Source: Streptomyces tubercidicus | GTDB lineage: Bacteria > Actinomycetota > Actinomycetes > Streptomycetales > Streptomycetaceae | Length of the DNA: 64,000 nucleotides | Reading direction: 5' to 3' | Assembly: GCF_027497495.1 (NCBI RefSeq) | Contig: NZ_CP114205.1 | Coordinates: 7,006,001-7,070,000, forward strand | Shown: piece by piece, positions 8,215 to 17,549 of the stretch | How positions within the stretch are numbered: the stretch's first letter is position 1 | Layout of the letters: the number at the start of each line of letters is the position of its first letter | Position numbers and translations under genes: made by a program | Notes under the pieces: model-generated | Told to the model about the DNA's origin: nothing | The model's input: only the letters and a program-made list of their open reading frames with translations | Database searches by the model: none

Positions 8215-10622
8215 AGGAGGGTCAGGTCGTCGGTGCTCGGGTCGGTCAGCTGGGACACCCGGCCCGCGTGCCGCTCGACCATCGCCTCGAATGTCTGCCG
8301 TGCGGTACGGCCGTTGCCGAAGGAGGGACCCTTGGGCAACGCGGTGAAGTACTTCAGCAGCGCCTCGCCGGCCCCCTCGGCGAGGTGGTACTCATGCTCC
8401 TCACCCTGCTGCTCAACGATCCGCAGCAGCTCCTCGGGCGCGTAGTCACCAAAGGTGATGGTCCGCGAGAAACGGGATGCCACACCGGGGTTGACGGCAA
8501 GGAACCGCGCCATCTCGGCGGTGTAGCCCGCCACGATCACCACCACCGCCTCCCGGTGGTCCTCCATCAGCTTCACCAGGGTGTCGATGGCCTCCTTCCC
8601 GAAGTCCCGTCCGGAGTCCTCGGGGGAGAGGGCGTACGCCTCATCGATGAACAGCACCCCGCCGCGCGCCCGGTCGAATGCCTCCTGGGTACGGATCGCC
8701 GTCGAGCCGATGTGCTCGCCCACCAGGTCCACCCGGGACACCTCGACCAGATGACCGCGCTCCAACACCCCCAAGGACGCCAGGATTTCGCCGTACAGCC
8801 GGGCCACGGTCGTCTTGCCGGTACCGGGGGAGCCGGTGAAGACGAGGTGGCGGCGCACCGACGCGGCCTTCAGCCCCGCCTCCTGGCGCCGCCGTCCCAC
8901 CTCGATCATGTTGATCAGGCTGCGCACCTCACGCTTGACGCTCTCCAGCCCCACGAGGGTGTCCAGCTCGCCCAGCACCTCGTCGGAGGGCCGGTTGCCG
9001 GTGTCCGGCTCCGCGACGGCCGGCGCGGGCGCTGCCGGTGGCGGGCCCTGCGCGGGGACGTTGCCCAGCAGCCCGGCCGTCTGGGTCAGCTGCGCCACCG
9101 CGGGTGCCGTCGCCGCGGCGGCCAGTGCCTGCACGGCACGGCTCTCGTCGCTGGTGCAGTCCTGCACCGTCGGCCCGTCGCCCTGCCCGGCCCCGCCCTC
9201 GGCGAACTCGTAGCCGCCGCGGGCACACCGCTCCGTACGGCACCGCGTCAGCGTCGTACGGCACCCGTCGATCACATGGAAGCCGAAGCCGGAACTCCCG
9301 GTGACCCGGCAGCCCTGGAAGGTGCCGCGGCCCTCCGCGGAGACATAGAACCCGGCCTCGGTGGGCGAACTGACCGTGCAGCTCTCGATGGTGGGGTCCG
9401 CGCCCTTGGTGACGATCACGCCGGTCTGCGCACCGTCGATGGTGCAGTTGGCGAGCGTGCCACCACTGCCGTGGTCCCGGAACCAGGCGCCCGTGGCGGC
9501 CTCCCGGATCCGGCAGTCGTCCAGCTGCACGGTCGCCCCGTCGCTCACCGACACCGCGGTGTTGCGGACCTGCGCGATATCGGAGTCGACGACATCGGCG
9601 CGGGAGCCCCGGTCCAGGACGAACAGCGCGTCCGGGACGTCATGCACCCGGGTCGAGTCCAGTACGGCGGTGGCGCCGTCGCTCACCCACACCGCCGGGT
9701 AGTCGCCCGTACTGTCGTGGATCTCGCACTGGTTGGCGTCCACCCGGGTGCCCGGGTCCCAGACGGACAGCCCGTTGCGCCCGAAGTGCCGCACCGTGCT
9801 GCGGGTCAGCGTCAGCACCGAACGGGAGCGCAGATCGACGGCGTTCTCCGGGATGTCGTGGATATCGCAGTCGGCGAGGGTGAGCACCGCATCGGTGTCC
9901 AGGGTGACGCCGTCGGCGGAGGTGCGGTGGACCGTGCAGTCGGTGAAATGCCCGGTGGCGCGCGAGGCGACCTGGATGCCCGCGCCCTTGATCTCGTACA
10001 GCTCGCAGCCCACCGCCTCGACCGCGCTGCCCTCGCCGTGCAGCGACAGCCCGGCACCCGAGGCGTGATGGATCCGGCAGTGCTCCAGCCGGGGGTGGGC
10101 CCCGCCGCGCACCGCCACACCGGCCTGCCCGGCGGCCATCACCTCGCACTCCTCGAAGACGCCGCCGGCGCCGTCCAGGACGCTGATGCCCACCCCGCCC
10201 GCGTTGTCGACCGTGCAGCGGCGCACCGTGGGGCGGGCGCCGCCACGGACCTCGATACCGGACGCGGACCGGGTCACCACACGCAGCCCGATCAGCTCCG
10301 GGGCGCCGTCCTCGACCAGCAGCGCGGGCGCCGCCGAGTCCGTCGCTTCCAGATGCAGATCGTGGACGGTGGCCGAGGCGCGTATGGTCAGCGCCACTCC
10401 GTCGGCCGGGGCGATCCGCACCGAACCACGGGCCCCGTCCGGGCCGCGCAGGGTCACCGCGCGCACCAGCACCAGATTCTCGCGGTAGGTACCGGCCGGG
10501 ACGGTCAGCACATCACCGTCCCCGGCGGCCTCCAGGGCGGCGGCGAGCGAGCTGTACTCCCCTGTACGGCGTCGCCAACGGGACGTTCCGGAGTGCGTCA
10601 CCTGGACCGAGCCCTGTGCCAT
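8184..10622 (-). CDS. Right-handed beta-helix protein fused to CbbX/SpoVK-type AAA+ ATPase
   Basis: 812 residues from an ATG at 10622. Residues about 20-480 form successive beta-helix coils of roughly 22 residues, rich in G-[VI]-x-[VI] and C-x-[VI] positions as in pectate-lyase-like repeats. An Ala/Pro linker follows. The C-terminal ATPase has Walker A GSPGTGKT (Lys603) and Walker B GGVLFIDEAYAL, in the CbbX/SpoVK/EccA branch. EccA-type ATPases serve type VII secretion and CbbX remodels Rubisco; neither partner is nearby. The helix probably binds a polymer or protein that the ATPase acts on. It is followed by convergent overlap with the hydrolase gene. Confidence 0.88.
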   Translation of the reverse strand: MAQGSVQVTHSGTSRWRRRTGEYSSLAAALEAAGDGDVLTVPAGTYRENLVLVRAVTLRGPDGARGSVRIAPADGVALTIRASATVHDLHLEATDSAAPALLVEDGAPELIGLRVVTRSASGIEVRGGARPTVRRCTVDNAGGVGISVLDGAGGVFEECEVMAAGQAGVAVRGGAHPRLEHCRIHHASGAGLSLHGEGSAVEAVGCELYEIKGAGIQVASRATGHFTDCTVHRTSADGVTLDTDAVLTLADCDIHDIPENAVDLRSRSVLTLTRSTVRHFGRNGLSVWDPGTRVDANQCEIHDSTGDYPAVWVSDGATAVLDSTRVHDVPDALFVLDRGSRADVVDSDIAQVRNTAVSVSDGATVQLDDCRIREAATGAWFRDHGSGGTLANCTIDGAQTGVIVTKGADPTIESCTVSSPTEAGFYVSAEGRGTFQGCRVTGSSGFGFHVIDGCRTTLTRCRTERCARGGYEFAEGGAGQGDGPTVQDCTSDESRAVQALAAAATAPAVAQLTQTAGLLGNVPAQGPPPAAPAPAVAEPDTGNRPSDEVLGELDTLVGLESVKREVRSLINMIEVGRRRQEAGLKAASVRRHLVFTGSPGTGKTTVARLYGEILASLGVLERGHLVEVSRVDLVGEHIGSTAIRTQEAFDRARGGVLFIDEAYALSPEDSGRDFGKEAIDTLVKLMEDHREAVVVIVAGYTAEMARFLAVNPGVASRFSRTITFGDYAPEELLRIVEQQGEEHEYHLAEGAGEALLKYFTALPKGPSFGNGRTARQTFEAMVERHAGRVSQLTDPSTDDLTLLYADDLPELP

Positions 10623-10789
10623 GGCGCTGTCGTGCCCCCACTTCGTGCGGCTGTTGTCGGCCCGGCACCATCCGTCCGCGGATGTCCGTATTCCGGTCTG
10701 CGAGGCCCCAGCCGAGAGGCTGGCGCCACCACCGTAGCGCGCCGGGCGGGCGGTAGTTGACAGGGTCAGCAGCTTCCCGGGGCAGGCTC

Positions 10790-11392
10790 TCAGCTGCCCG
10801 TGTCGGCCCGTCCCCAGTCCTGTCCCGCGCGCTTCCACTCCTGGTCCCAGTGGCGGAAACGACGCACCATCAACTGCCAGACGATCATGCGCCGGGCGCC
10901 CTCGATCATCATGCCGACCCCGGCAGTGGCACCCAGCCCGGCCAGCACGGCGTGGGTGGCGGCCGTACTGGCGTCCATCGGCCGCGGCACCACCCGGCCC
11001 CGGTCATCCGTCCAGATCCGGAACCGCTCACCGGTCTCCACCGGACGGGGCGCGGCGAGCTGCCCGAGGTGCGCGCTGCCGTCCCGGGCCGTCCAGCGGC
11101 CGAGGACCCGGCGGTGCGAGTCGCGGTGCGAGGAGGTCTCCGGATCGGGGTCGAGCGGGGCCCGTGAGAGCAGCCGGTCGACCGTGACCCACACCAGATG
11201 CCGCTGCTGGTGCTGGACCCGTACGGTCTCCAGCAGTGCGCCCTGCGCGGTCCGGCCGGTGAGCCAGCCCGCGGAGGTCGAGCCGAGGGCGATCAGAAGG
11301 GCCGCGATGAGCGCCACCCACGCCTCGATCCGATCGGTCCGGCGCCGCAGCGGGTTGCGCCGCCAGCGCCATACGCCTCGCATCGCTCGCAT
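10790..11392 (-). CDS. Rv1733c-family membrane protein
   Basis: 200 residues. There are two transmembrane helices, near residues 24-46 (AWVALIAALLIALGSTSAGWL) and near residues 148-166 (AVLAGLGATAGVGMM), with a beta-rich soluble segment between them (RFRIWTDDRGRVVPRP). This two-helix layout with the GERFRIWTD element is that of the Rv1733c-like family, abundant in Streptomyces and of unknown function. It lies upstream of the beta-helix/AAA+ gene in the same direction, but a 167-nt gap argues against tight coupling. Confidence 0.8.
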   Translation of the reverse strand: MRAMRGVWRWRRNPLRRRTDRIEAWVALIAALLIALGSTSAGWLTGRTAQGALLETVRVQHQQRHLVWVTVDRLLSRAPLDPDPETSSHRDSHRRVLGRWTARDGSAHLGQLAAPRPVETGERFRIWTDDRGRVVPRPMDASTAATHAVLAGLGATAGVGMMIEGARRMIVWQLMVRRFRHWDQEWKRAGQDWGRADTGS

Positions 11393-11602
11393 CGTTGCCC
11401 CCTCTCCGTGTCCGTGAATACCGCATCAGGGGTGGTCTGCGCGAGAGTTCTGCGAAGAGAGAGCAACATCGCCGCGTACAAAACGCAACATCCGGGCGTA
11501 CGGTGCGGGCCCCGGGAGCGGGCGCCGAGCCCGCCCGGACCGGCCGCTTGTGCCGTCGGCGCGGCCGTACGGTCGGCGTCACCACGGCGCCCGTCGCGCC
11601 CG

Positions 11603-12427
11603 TCAGCCGAGTATCTCGAACGGGTCGCCGATGCGGATCGTGCCGACCCCACGGGGAATCAGATTCTGGCCGAAGATCAGCCCGTCACCGAAGCGGCGAT
11701 GGCGGGCGAGCGTCCGCAGTGGTTCCTTGCCGCGCTCGGCGGTGTGCTGGTCGGAGGTCGTGACCACACAGCGCGAGCAGGGCTTGACCACCTCGAATTC
11801 CACCGCGCCGATACGGACCCGGTGCCAGTCGTCCTCCGCCCAGGGCGCGGTGCCGTCCACGACCACATTGGGCCGGAAGCGGTCCATGGGCAGCGGCCCC
11901 TCGTCGGCGTGATCGCCCTGCGCGATAAGCGAGTTGAGGGCGTTCAGCGACGCGGTGGTCGTCAGCAGCAGCGGGTAGCCGTCGGCGAAACTGACCGTGT
12001 CGCCGGGCTCGGAGTACGCCGGGTCGATCGGCCGGCGCCTCTCCGGGGCGTCGAGATACACCAGCCGGCACTCGATGCCCAGATACCCGCGGAACCACTC
12101 GGCCGCCTCCGGGCCCGCGGGCACCGCCTCGACCTCGTCCTTCCAGACTTCGACCGGGACCGTCTCCCCGGAGGCGGGCACCGCGACCGTCAACGGCTCC
12201 CTCCCGGGCGCGGTCAGCCCGAGGCCACCGCCCGGCAGCTCCTCGGCGCGCGCCAATGCCAGCGTCCGCTGCTGTCGTTGGGTGAGCTGTCTGCCCTCGG
12301 CATCCACCAGCAGCCAGCGTCGGTCCCCGGCGAGCCCCCACGGCTCCACGACCGCCTCGCCGGGACCGGACCCCGCAATGGATTTGACCGGGTAGAGATG
12401 GATCGACTGGAGCACAGGCATGGGCAT
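11603..12427 (-). CDS. MOSC domain-containing protein with N-terminal beta-barrel (YcbX-like)
   Basis: 274 residues. The N-terminal MOSC_N barrel begins LQSIHLYPVKSIAGSGP and contains GLAGDRRWLLVD. The C-terminal MOSC domain holds MDRFRPNVVVDG and the cysteine pair in KPCSRCVVTT, where the molybdenum cofactor sulfur ligand is expected. Family members transfer sulfur to, or use, the Mo cofactor and reduce N-hydroxylated compounds (YcbX, mARC). An alternative ATG two codons in (12421) has the better-spaced GGAG site. Confidence 0.88.
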   Translation of the reverse strand: MPMPVLQSIHLYPVKSIAGSGPGEAVVEPWGLAGDRRWLLVDAEGRQLTQRQQRTLALARAEELPGGGLGLTAPGREPLTVAVPASGETVPVEVWKDEVEAVPAGPEAAEWFRGYLGIECRLVYLDAPERRRPIDPAYSEPGDTVSFADGYPLLLTTTASLNALNSLIAQGDHADEGPLPMDRFRPNVVVDGTAPWAEDDWHRVRIGAVEFEVVKPCSRCVVTTSDQHTAERGKEPLRTLARHRRFGDGLIFGQNLIPRGVGTIRIGDPFEILG

Positions 12428-12473
12428 GGCTCCATCCTGCCAGCCGCCTCGGACAGTTGACCGATCGCCGGGA

Positions 12474-12923
12474 TCAGTACCCGCGCGGGTACTGGCGGCC
12501 GTACGGGTCGTCGTAGGGCGAGGCGGGGCGCGGCGCGACCGGGGCGGCCGGGCGCATCGCCTCGTACCCCGTGCCCATGGGCGGGCGCTGGGGCTGCTGC
12601 TGTTGCGGGGCCGGGTAGCCGCGGGTGCCCGCCTGCTGCGGGATGTACGGCTGCGGAGCCTGCTGCAGCGGGGCGACCGGCTGCGCGGCCGCGCCCGGAT
12701 AACCCTGCGGCGAGGGGTGGGAAGGTGCGGCCGGAAGTGCCGGCAGCGCCGAGGGCAGCGCCGGCAAATAGGACGAACCCGTTTCGTAAGGGGCGGGGTT
12801 CACCCGGATCGGGGCGATCTGCGGTGTACCGCGCTCTGCGACGAGGCTGTCGTAGATCGGGGTGTCCGGGAAGGGAGGCGAAGCGTAGTAGCCGCCGCCG
12901 TAGGTAGAGCGGGGGGAGGTCAT
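12474..12923 (-). CDS. Pro/Gln-rich DUF6643-like protein
   Basis: 149 residues. The N terminus, MTSPRSTYGGGYYASPPFPD followed by PIYDSLVAERGTPQIAPIRV, is a conserved block I associate with DUF6643 of Streptomyces. The rest is low-complexity Pro, Gln, Ala and Tyr, probably disordered. There is no membrane segment or catalytic motif. It is divergent from the TerD gene with about 240 bp between starts, so the two may share a control region. Function is unknown. Confidence 0.7.
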   Translation of the reverse strand: MTSPRSTYGGGYYASPPFPDTPIYDSLVAERGTPQIAPIRVNPAPYETGSSYLPALPSALPALPAAPSHPSPQGYPGAAAQPVAPLQQAPQPYIPQQAGTRGYPAPQQQQPQRPPMGTGYEAMRPAAPVAPRPASPYDDPYGRQYPRGY

Positions 12924-13167
12924 ACCTCATAAGTTAAGCCCACGATGTGCCGATTGGGGAGTCTGGCAAGACTGTTGTTTTGCGTGTTCGGAGTGGCCAT
13001 GGCGCGCCAATGGGAGCGAACTTGTGGAAATCGGTCGCGATCGCCCGTAGGGATCGTGTAAAGACCTCGCTTCTCGCGGGTGAACAAGGGGCGTTCGGCA
13101 CGGCGGGGGACGAGTAGGTTGGGGGTGCCACCACCGAGGGGCACGGCGGACGAGAGGAAGCGCGGCG

Positions 13168-14535
13168 ATGTCGATGCTCAAGGGCAGCAATGTGCCGGTT
13201 CCGGCCCCGGCGGTACGGGTGGAACTCGGCTGGCAGGCGGCCCCCGGAGCACCGGACGTGGACGCCTCCGCCCTGCTGCTGGTGTCCGGAAAGGTCCGCG
13301 ACGACGGAGACTTCGTCTTCTACAACCAGGCCGCGCACGCCTCCGGCGCCGTACGCCATGAAGGCAAGCGCCCGGCCGGCGGCGCCATGACCGACTGCCT
13401 CGCCGTCGATCTGGCGGCCGTCGAGCCCGCCGTCGACAAGGTAGTGCTCGCCGCCTCCGCCGACGGCGGCAGCTTCGGCGGCGTCCCGGGACTGCACATC
13501 CGGGTGCTGGATGCCGCGGGCGGCGCCGAGCTGGCCCGCTTCGACAGTCAGGACGCCGGCACCGAGACCGCCTTCGTCCTCGGCGAGCTCTACCGGCGGC
13601 AGGGCGCCTGGAAGTTCCGTGCGGTGGGGCAGGGCTACGACACCGGGCTCGCCGGGCTGGCCACCGACTTCGGCATCAGCGTCGAGGAGGTCGAGGAACC
13701 GGCGGCGCCGCAGGCCCCGGCTCCGGTCCCCGCCGCGCCCGCTCCGCCGCCCTCCGCGCCCCCGGCCATGGCGCCCGCGCCCCCGGCCATGGCGCCCGCG
13801 CCCCCGGCCATGGCGCCCGCCCCTCCGATGGCGCCGCCGCCCCCGGCCCCCGCGCCCCCGCCCGTTCGTCTGACGAAAGTCACCCTCACGAAGGATGCCC
13901 CGGCCGTCTCCCTGACGAAGCAGGGCGGCACCTCCGGCGCGATGCGGGTGAACCTCAACTGGACCGGCGGCTCGGCCGGCAAACGGCTGGGCAAGAAACT
14001 CGGCCGCAAGGCGATGGAGGCCATGGGCGCGCGCGGCGCGCTGCTGCCGTCGTCCGGGGAACTCGACCTCGACCTGTGCGCGCTCTACCAACTCACCGAC
14101 GGCGCCGCGGGCGTGGTCCATCCGCTGGGCGGCAACTTCGGCGCCCTGCACGCCCCGCCGTACATCCAGCTCGACGGTGACGACCGCACCGGCGCCGTCG
14201 CGGCGGGCGAGAACATGACCATCAACCTCGACCACCAGGAGCGCATCAAGCGCATCCTGATCTTCGTCACCGTCTACGCCGGCGCCCGCAGCTTCGCGGG
14301 GCTGAACGCCACGGTCACCCTCCAGCCCCAGCACGGCGCCCCCGTCGACTTCACCCTGGACGCCTGCACGGTGCCCTCCAACGTCTGCGCGCTGGCGCTG
14401 ATCACCAACACCGGCAGCGAACTCGTCGTCCAGCGCGAGGCCCGCTACCTCGTCCCCGCCCCCGGCGTCAGCCCGCAGCGCACCGTCGACCAGGCATACG
14501 GCTGGGGTCTGGACTGGTCACCGGCCCGTAAGTGA
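13168..14535 (+). CDS. TerD-family protein with Pro/Ala linker and C-terminal TerD-like half
   Basis: 455 residues. Residues 1-180 form a TerD domain: [13 protein letters not shown] start, [23 protein letters not shown], and acidic calcium-binding positions around [20 protein letters not shown] Pro/Ala/Met linker follows (about 180-230), built from a 21-bp repeat. The C-terminal half (about 235-455) has a second, diverged TerD-like beta sandwich ([30 protein letters not shown]). The family is linked to tellurite and general stress responses and to calcium binding, but the biochemistry is poorly known. No other ter genes are in the window. Confidence 0.87.
   Translation: MSMLKGSNVPVPAPAVRVELGWQAAPGAPDVDASALLLVSGKVRDDGDFVFYNQAAHASGAVRHEGKRPAGGAMTDCLAVDLAAVEPAVDKVVLAASADGGSFGGVPGLHIRVLDAAGGAELARFDSQDAGTETAFVLGELYRRQGAWKFRAVGQGYDTGLAGLATDFGISVEEVEEPAAPQAPAPVPAAPAPPPSAPPAMAPAPPAMAPAPPAMAPAPPMAPPPPAPAPPPVRLTKVTLTKDAPAVSLTKQGGTSGAMRVNLNWTGGSAGKRLGKKLGRKAMEAMGARGALLPSSGELDLDLCALYQLTDGAAGVVHPLGGNFGALHAPPYIQLDGDDRTGAVAAGENMTINLDHQERIKRILIFVTVYAGARSFAGLNATVTLQPQHGAPVDFTLDACTVPSNVCALALITNTGSELVVQREARYLVPAPGVSPQRTVDQAYGWGLDWSPARK
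13759..13821 (+). repeat. 21-bp coding tandem repeat x3 in the TerD linker
   Basis: Three units of 21 bp (13759-13779, 13780-13800, 13801-13821) encode Pro-Pro-Ala-Met-Ala-Pro-Ala. The first two are identical and the third differs at its last base. The length is a multiple of three, so copy number can change without a frameshift. Confidence 0.9.
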
Positions 14536-14556
14536 CGGCGGCAGCGGGGGCGCCAC

Positions 14557-15705
14557 TCAGGGCGCCGGGTACGTCCGGCCCTTCCAGGCCGCACCGCGCC
14601 CCCGGTAGTGCTGCACCGCCGAGTCCACCGTCATCAGCAGATAGAGCAGGGCGGTGAACGGCAGCAGCGGCGCCGCCCACAGCGGCTGCCCGTAGTAGCG
14701 CAGCATCGGCAGATAGGTCCCGCTCATCACCGCCCAGGCCGCCCCGCCCAGCGCCGCGAGCACCGGACCGCCGCCGGCCAGTCCGGCCACCAGCGCGACG
14801 GGCGGCGCCAGATACACCAGCGCGAGGCCCAGGACCGTACCGAGCAGCAGCAGGGGCCGGTGCCGCAGCTGGGCGTACGCGCTGCGCGAGACCATCCGCC
14901 ACAGCTCGGCGGGCCGCGGATACGGCCGCACGCTGTCCACCCGGTCCGCCAGCCCCAGCCAGATCCGCCCGCCGCCGCGCTTGACCGCCCGCGCCAGCGT
15001 CACATCGTCGATCACCGCGCCCCGGATCGCCTCCGGGATGCCCGCCCGCTCCGCTGCCTCCCGCCGCAGCAGCACACAGCCCCCGGCCGCGGCCGCGGTC
15101 CGCGCCCCGGGCCGGTTGACCCACCGGAAGGGATACAGCTGCCCGAAGAAGTAGACGAACGCCGGCACGATCAGCCGCTCCCAGAACGTCACCACCCGCA
15201 GCCGCGCCATCTGCGAGACCAGGTCCAGCTCCGCCGAACGGGCCGCCGCCACCAACTCCCGCAGACTGTCCGGCTCGTGCGCGATATCCGCGTCGGTCAG
15301 CAGCAGATACTCCGGCGCGCTGCGCTCCCGCGCCAGCGCGATCCCGTGCCGTACGGCCCACAGCTTCCCCGTCCACCCCGGCTCGGGCTCGCCGGGCGAG
15401 GACACCGTCAGCGGCAGCCCGCCCCGCGCGGCCGCCAGTTGCCGGGCCACCGCGCCGGTCCCGTCCGTACTGCCGTCGTCGACCAGGAACACCTCCGCCC
15501 GGCCCGGGTACTTCTGGCCGAGCAGCGACGGCAGGCTGTCCGGCAGCACCGCGGCCTCGTCCCGCGCCGGGACCACCACCCCGACCGACGGCCAGCGCTC
15601 CGGATCCCGGCGGTCCGGCAGCCGTACGTCCGTCCGCCAGAAGAAGCCCTGCCCCAGCAGCAGCCACACCCAGGCCAGCAGGGACCCGGCACCGATCCAC
15701 TCCAT
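14557..15705 (-). CDS. Family 2 glycosyltransferase, HpnB-like
   Basis: 382 residues; the ATG at 15705 follows a GTGGGAGC site. An N-terminal membrane helix (SLLAWVWLLLGQGFFW) precedes a GT-A domain: VGVVVPARDEAAVLPDSLP, the UDP-sugar motif VDDGSTDGTG, and the metal-binding TDADIAH. EAIRGAVIDDVTLARAVKR matches the later acceptor motif. Three C-terminal transmembrane helices end the protein. The architecture resembles HpnB of hopanoid clusters, but no other hopanoid gene is here, so the sugar acceptor is open. It converges with TerD, 21 nt between stops. Confidence 0.8.
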   Translation of the reverse strand: MEWIGAGSLLAWVWLLLGQGFFWRTDVRLPDRRDPERWPSVGVVVPARDEAAVLPDSLPSLLGQKYPGRAEVFLVDDGSTDGTGAVARQLAAARGGLPLTVSSPGEPEPGWTGKLWAVRHGIALARERSAPEYLLLTDADIAHEPDSLRELVAAARSAELDLVSQMARLRVVTFWERLIVPAFVYFFGQLYPFRWVNRPGARTAAAAGGCVLLRREAAERAGIPEAIRGAVIDDVTLARAVKRGGGRIWLGLADRVDSVRPYPRPAELWRMVSRSAYAQLRHRPLLLLGTVLGLALVYLAPPVALVAGLAGGGPVLAALGGAAWAVMSGTYLPMLRYYGQPLWAAPLLPFTALLYLLMTVDSAVQHYRGRGAAWKGRTYPAP

Positions 15706-15886
15706 CGCTCCCACGGTCGCAGTCTGCCGCACCGCACCCGGCCCGCGGCGGCGCTCGACACGGTGTCGGAACGGGCGGAAAGGGGCGGAGGAAGGAGTGC
15801 AGAGGCAGGGAAGGGACGGGCGGCCGCGGCCGGTTTCGTCCCGCCCGGTATGACAAGCCCGACGAGCGGCTGAGTAAAGTGTCCGG

Positions 15887-16735
15887 GTGAAGATCGCGCT
15901 GATGGACTCCGGGACCGGGCTGCTCGCGGCGGCCGCCGCCATGCGGCGACTGCGGCCGGACGCCGATCTGGTCCTCTCCTCCGACCCCGACGGTATGCCG
16001 TGGGGGCCCCGCACCCCCGACGATGTCACCGACCGGGCGCTGGCCGTGGCCCGCTCGGCGGCCGCGCACGGCCCCGACGCCCTGATCGTCGCCTGCAACA
16101 CCGCATCCGTGCATGCGCTGCCCGCCCTCCGCGCCGAACTGGAACCGCAGATCCCGGTCATCGGCACCGTCCCGGCGATCAAGCCCGCCGCGGCCGGCGG
16201 CGGCCCCGTCGCCATCTGGGCGACCCCCGCCACCACCGGCAGCCCCTACCAGCGGGATCTGATCGACCGGTTCGGGAGCGGGGTGGAGGTCACCGGTGTG
16301 CCCTGCCCGGGACTCGCCGACGCGGTCCAGGCCGCCGACGAGCCCGCGATCGACGCCGCCGTCGCGGCCGCCGCCGATCTCACCCCACGGGACGTGCGGA
16401 CCGTCGTCCTGGGCTGCACCCACTACGAGCTGGTCGCCGAACGCATCCGGGCCGCCCTCCAGCAGCCCGGCGCCCCCGCGCTCGTCCTGCACGGTTCCGC
16501 CGAGGCGGTCGCCGCCCAGGCGCTGCGCCGTATCGGTGCCGAACCGGCCCCCGCGGCCGCCCCGACCGGCGCCCTCAGCGTGATCCTCAGCGGCCGCCCC
16601 GCCGGACTGCCGGCCGAGGCGCTCGCCTACGCCGAGGGCCGGCTGCTCGCCCGGAGCCGTACGGACCTCGCGCCGGGCGCCACCGAACCGGTCGCCGCAG
16701 TGGCCGACGAGACCGCCGCGGCGGCCCGGCGCTGA
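15887..16735 (+). CDS. Glutamate/aspartate racemase family protein (MurI-like)
   Basis: 282 residues from a GTG at 15887. Both catalytic cysteines of cofactor-independent racemases are present: Cys70 in ACNTAS and Cys177 in GCTHYE. The N-terminal acid is in MDSGTG, where MurI normally reads DSGxGG; here the second Gly is Leu. Housekeeping MurI makes D-glutamate for peptidoglycan. With this loop change it may be a second racemase with another role. It is divergent from the glycosyltransferase. Confidence 0.75.
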   Translation: MKIALMDSGTGLLAAAAAMRRLRPDADLVLSSDPDGMPWGPRTPDDVTDRALAVARSAAAHGPDALIVACNTASVHALPALRAELEPQIPVIGTVPAIKPAAAGGGPVAIWATPATTGSPYQRDLIDRFGSGVEVTGVPCPGLADAVQAADEPAIDAAVAAAADLTPRDVRTVVLGCTHYELVAERIRAALQQPGAPALVLHGSAEAVAAQALRRIGAEPAPAAAPTGALSVILSGRPAGLPAEALAYAEGRLLARSRTDLAPGATEPVAAVADETAAAARR

Positions 16736-16853
16736 CGCCACCCGTGACGTAGCTCATGACGTCACCCATGGCGTCGCCCGTTGCGCAACCCGGGCGGGAA
16801 AGGGGCCGTTCGACGCACTGCCATGGGGTGCGAAGACGCGTACGCTGCGTCTC

Positions 16854-17471
16854 ATGAGGGACCACCCCCACGAGGGGGCAGCAGCCCCCGGTAACCACGG
16901 CAGTACCGACGGCGACGACAGCGGAGCGCGCCCCGCCGGCGGCTCCCATGCCGAGATCCCCGAGGTCTGGCACGGCAGCGCCACCAACCGCATCCAGTGG
17001 CTGCTGGCCGCGATCGGTGCGGCCTGTCTGGCGCTGGGCATCCTGCTCGCCGTCGAGAGCAACTGGACCTCGGGGCGAGCGCCCCTGGTGATGTCGGTGG
17101 TCGGCTGTGTCGCGGCCGGCCTGCTGGTGCTCTTCGGCACGCTCGCGTTCGTCCATGTCGCGGTGCGCGTCGACAAGGAATGCCTGGAGGTGCGGTGCGG
17201 CCATATAGGGGTGCCACGCCGCCGGATTCCGCTGGACACCGTCGTCGGCGCCGATTTCACCCCCCAGGTCACGCCCCGCCACTGGGGCGGCTGGGGCTAC
17301 CGCTGGCGCCCCGAGCAGGGCACGGCCGTAGTGGTCCGGCGGGGCGAGGGGGTGGTGCTCCAGCTGGGCGACGGGATGACCTTCACCGTCACCGTCGATG
17401 ATGCCGAGGGCGCCGTCCGCGCGATCCGCGGTCGGCTGCGGCCGCGCGAGGGGACCCCGGCGGGGACCTGA
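16854..17471 (+). CDS. Membrane protein with C-terminal PH-like domain
   Basis: 205 residues. A charged disordered N terminus of about 40 residues precedes WHGSATNRIQWLL. Two transmembrane helices follow (LLAAIGAACLALGILLAV and MSVVGCVAAGLLVLFGTLAF), then a beta-rich tail with VRVDKECLEVRCGHIGVPRR and WGYRWRPEQGTAVVVRRGEG. This resembles bacterial PH-type membrane proteins whose C terminus folds as a small barrel. Function is unknown. It is followed 78 nt later by a NUDIX gene. Confidence 0.7.
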   Translation: MRDHPHEGAAAPGNHGSTDGDDSGARPAGGSHAEIPEVWHGSATNRIQWLLAAIGAACLALGILLAVESNWTSGRAPLVMSVVGCVAAGLLVLFGTLAFVHVAVRVDKECLEVRCGHIGVPRRRIPLDTVVGADFTPQVTPRHWGGWGYRWRPEQGTAVVVRRGEGVVLQLGDGMTFTVTVDDAEGAVRAIRGRLRPREGTPAGT

Positions 17472-17549
17472 GGGGCGCGCGCCGGCGGGTGTGTGCGGCG
17501 CGCGTACTCCGCCACGTGGCGGGCCGGGTACGTCCCGTAGGGTCGGACC

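Noticed and set aside
8268-10760. 830-codon plus-strand frame opposite the beta-helix/AAA+ gene
   Set aside because: It is the antisense reading of a gene with clear Walker motifs and has no recognisable domain. It is a typical high-GC shadow.
13760-13860. TerD linker repeat as a CRISPR-like or mobile repeat
   Set aside because: It is in frame, codes a regular PPAMAPA heptapeptide and is confined to one gene.
14557-15705. Naming the glycosyltransferase hpnB and proposing a hopanoid cluster
   Set aside because: The fold and architecture match, but no squalene-hopene cyclase or other hpn gene is present here.
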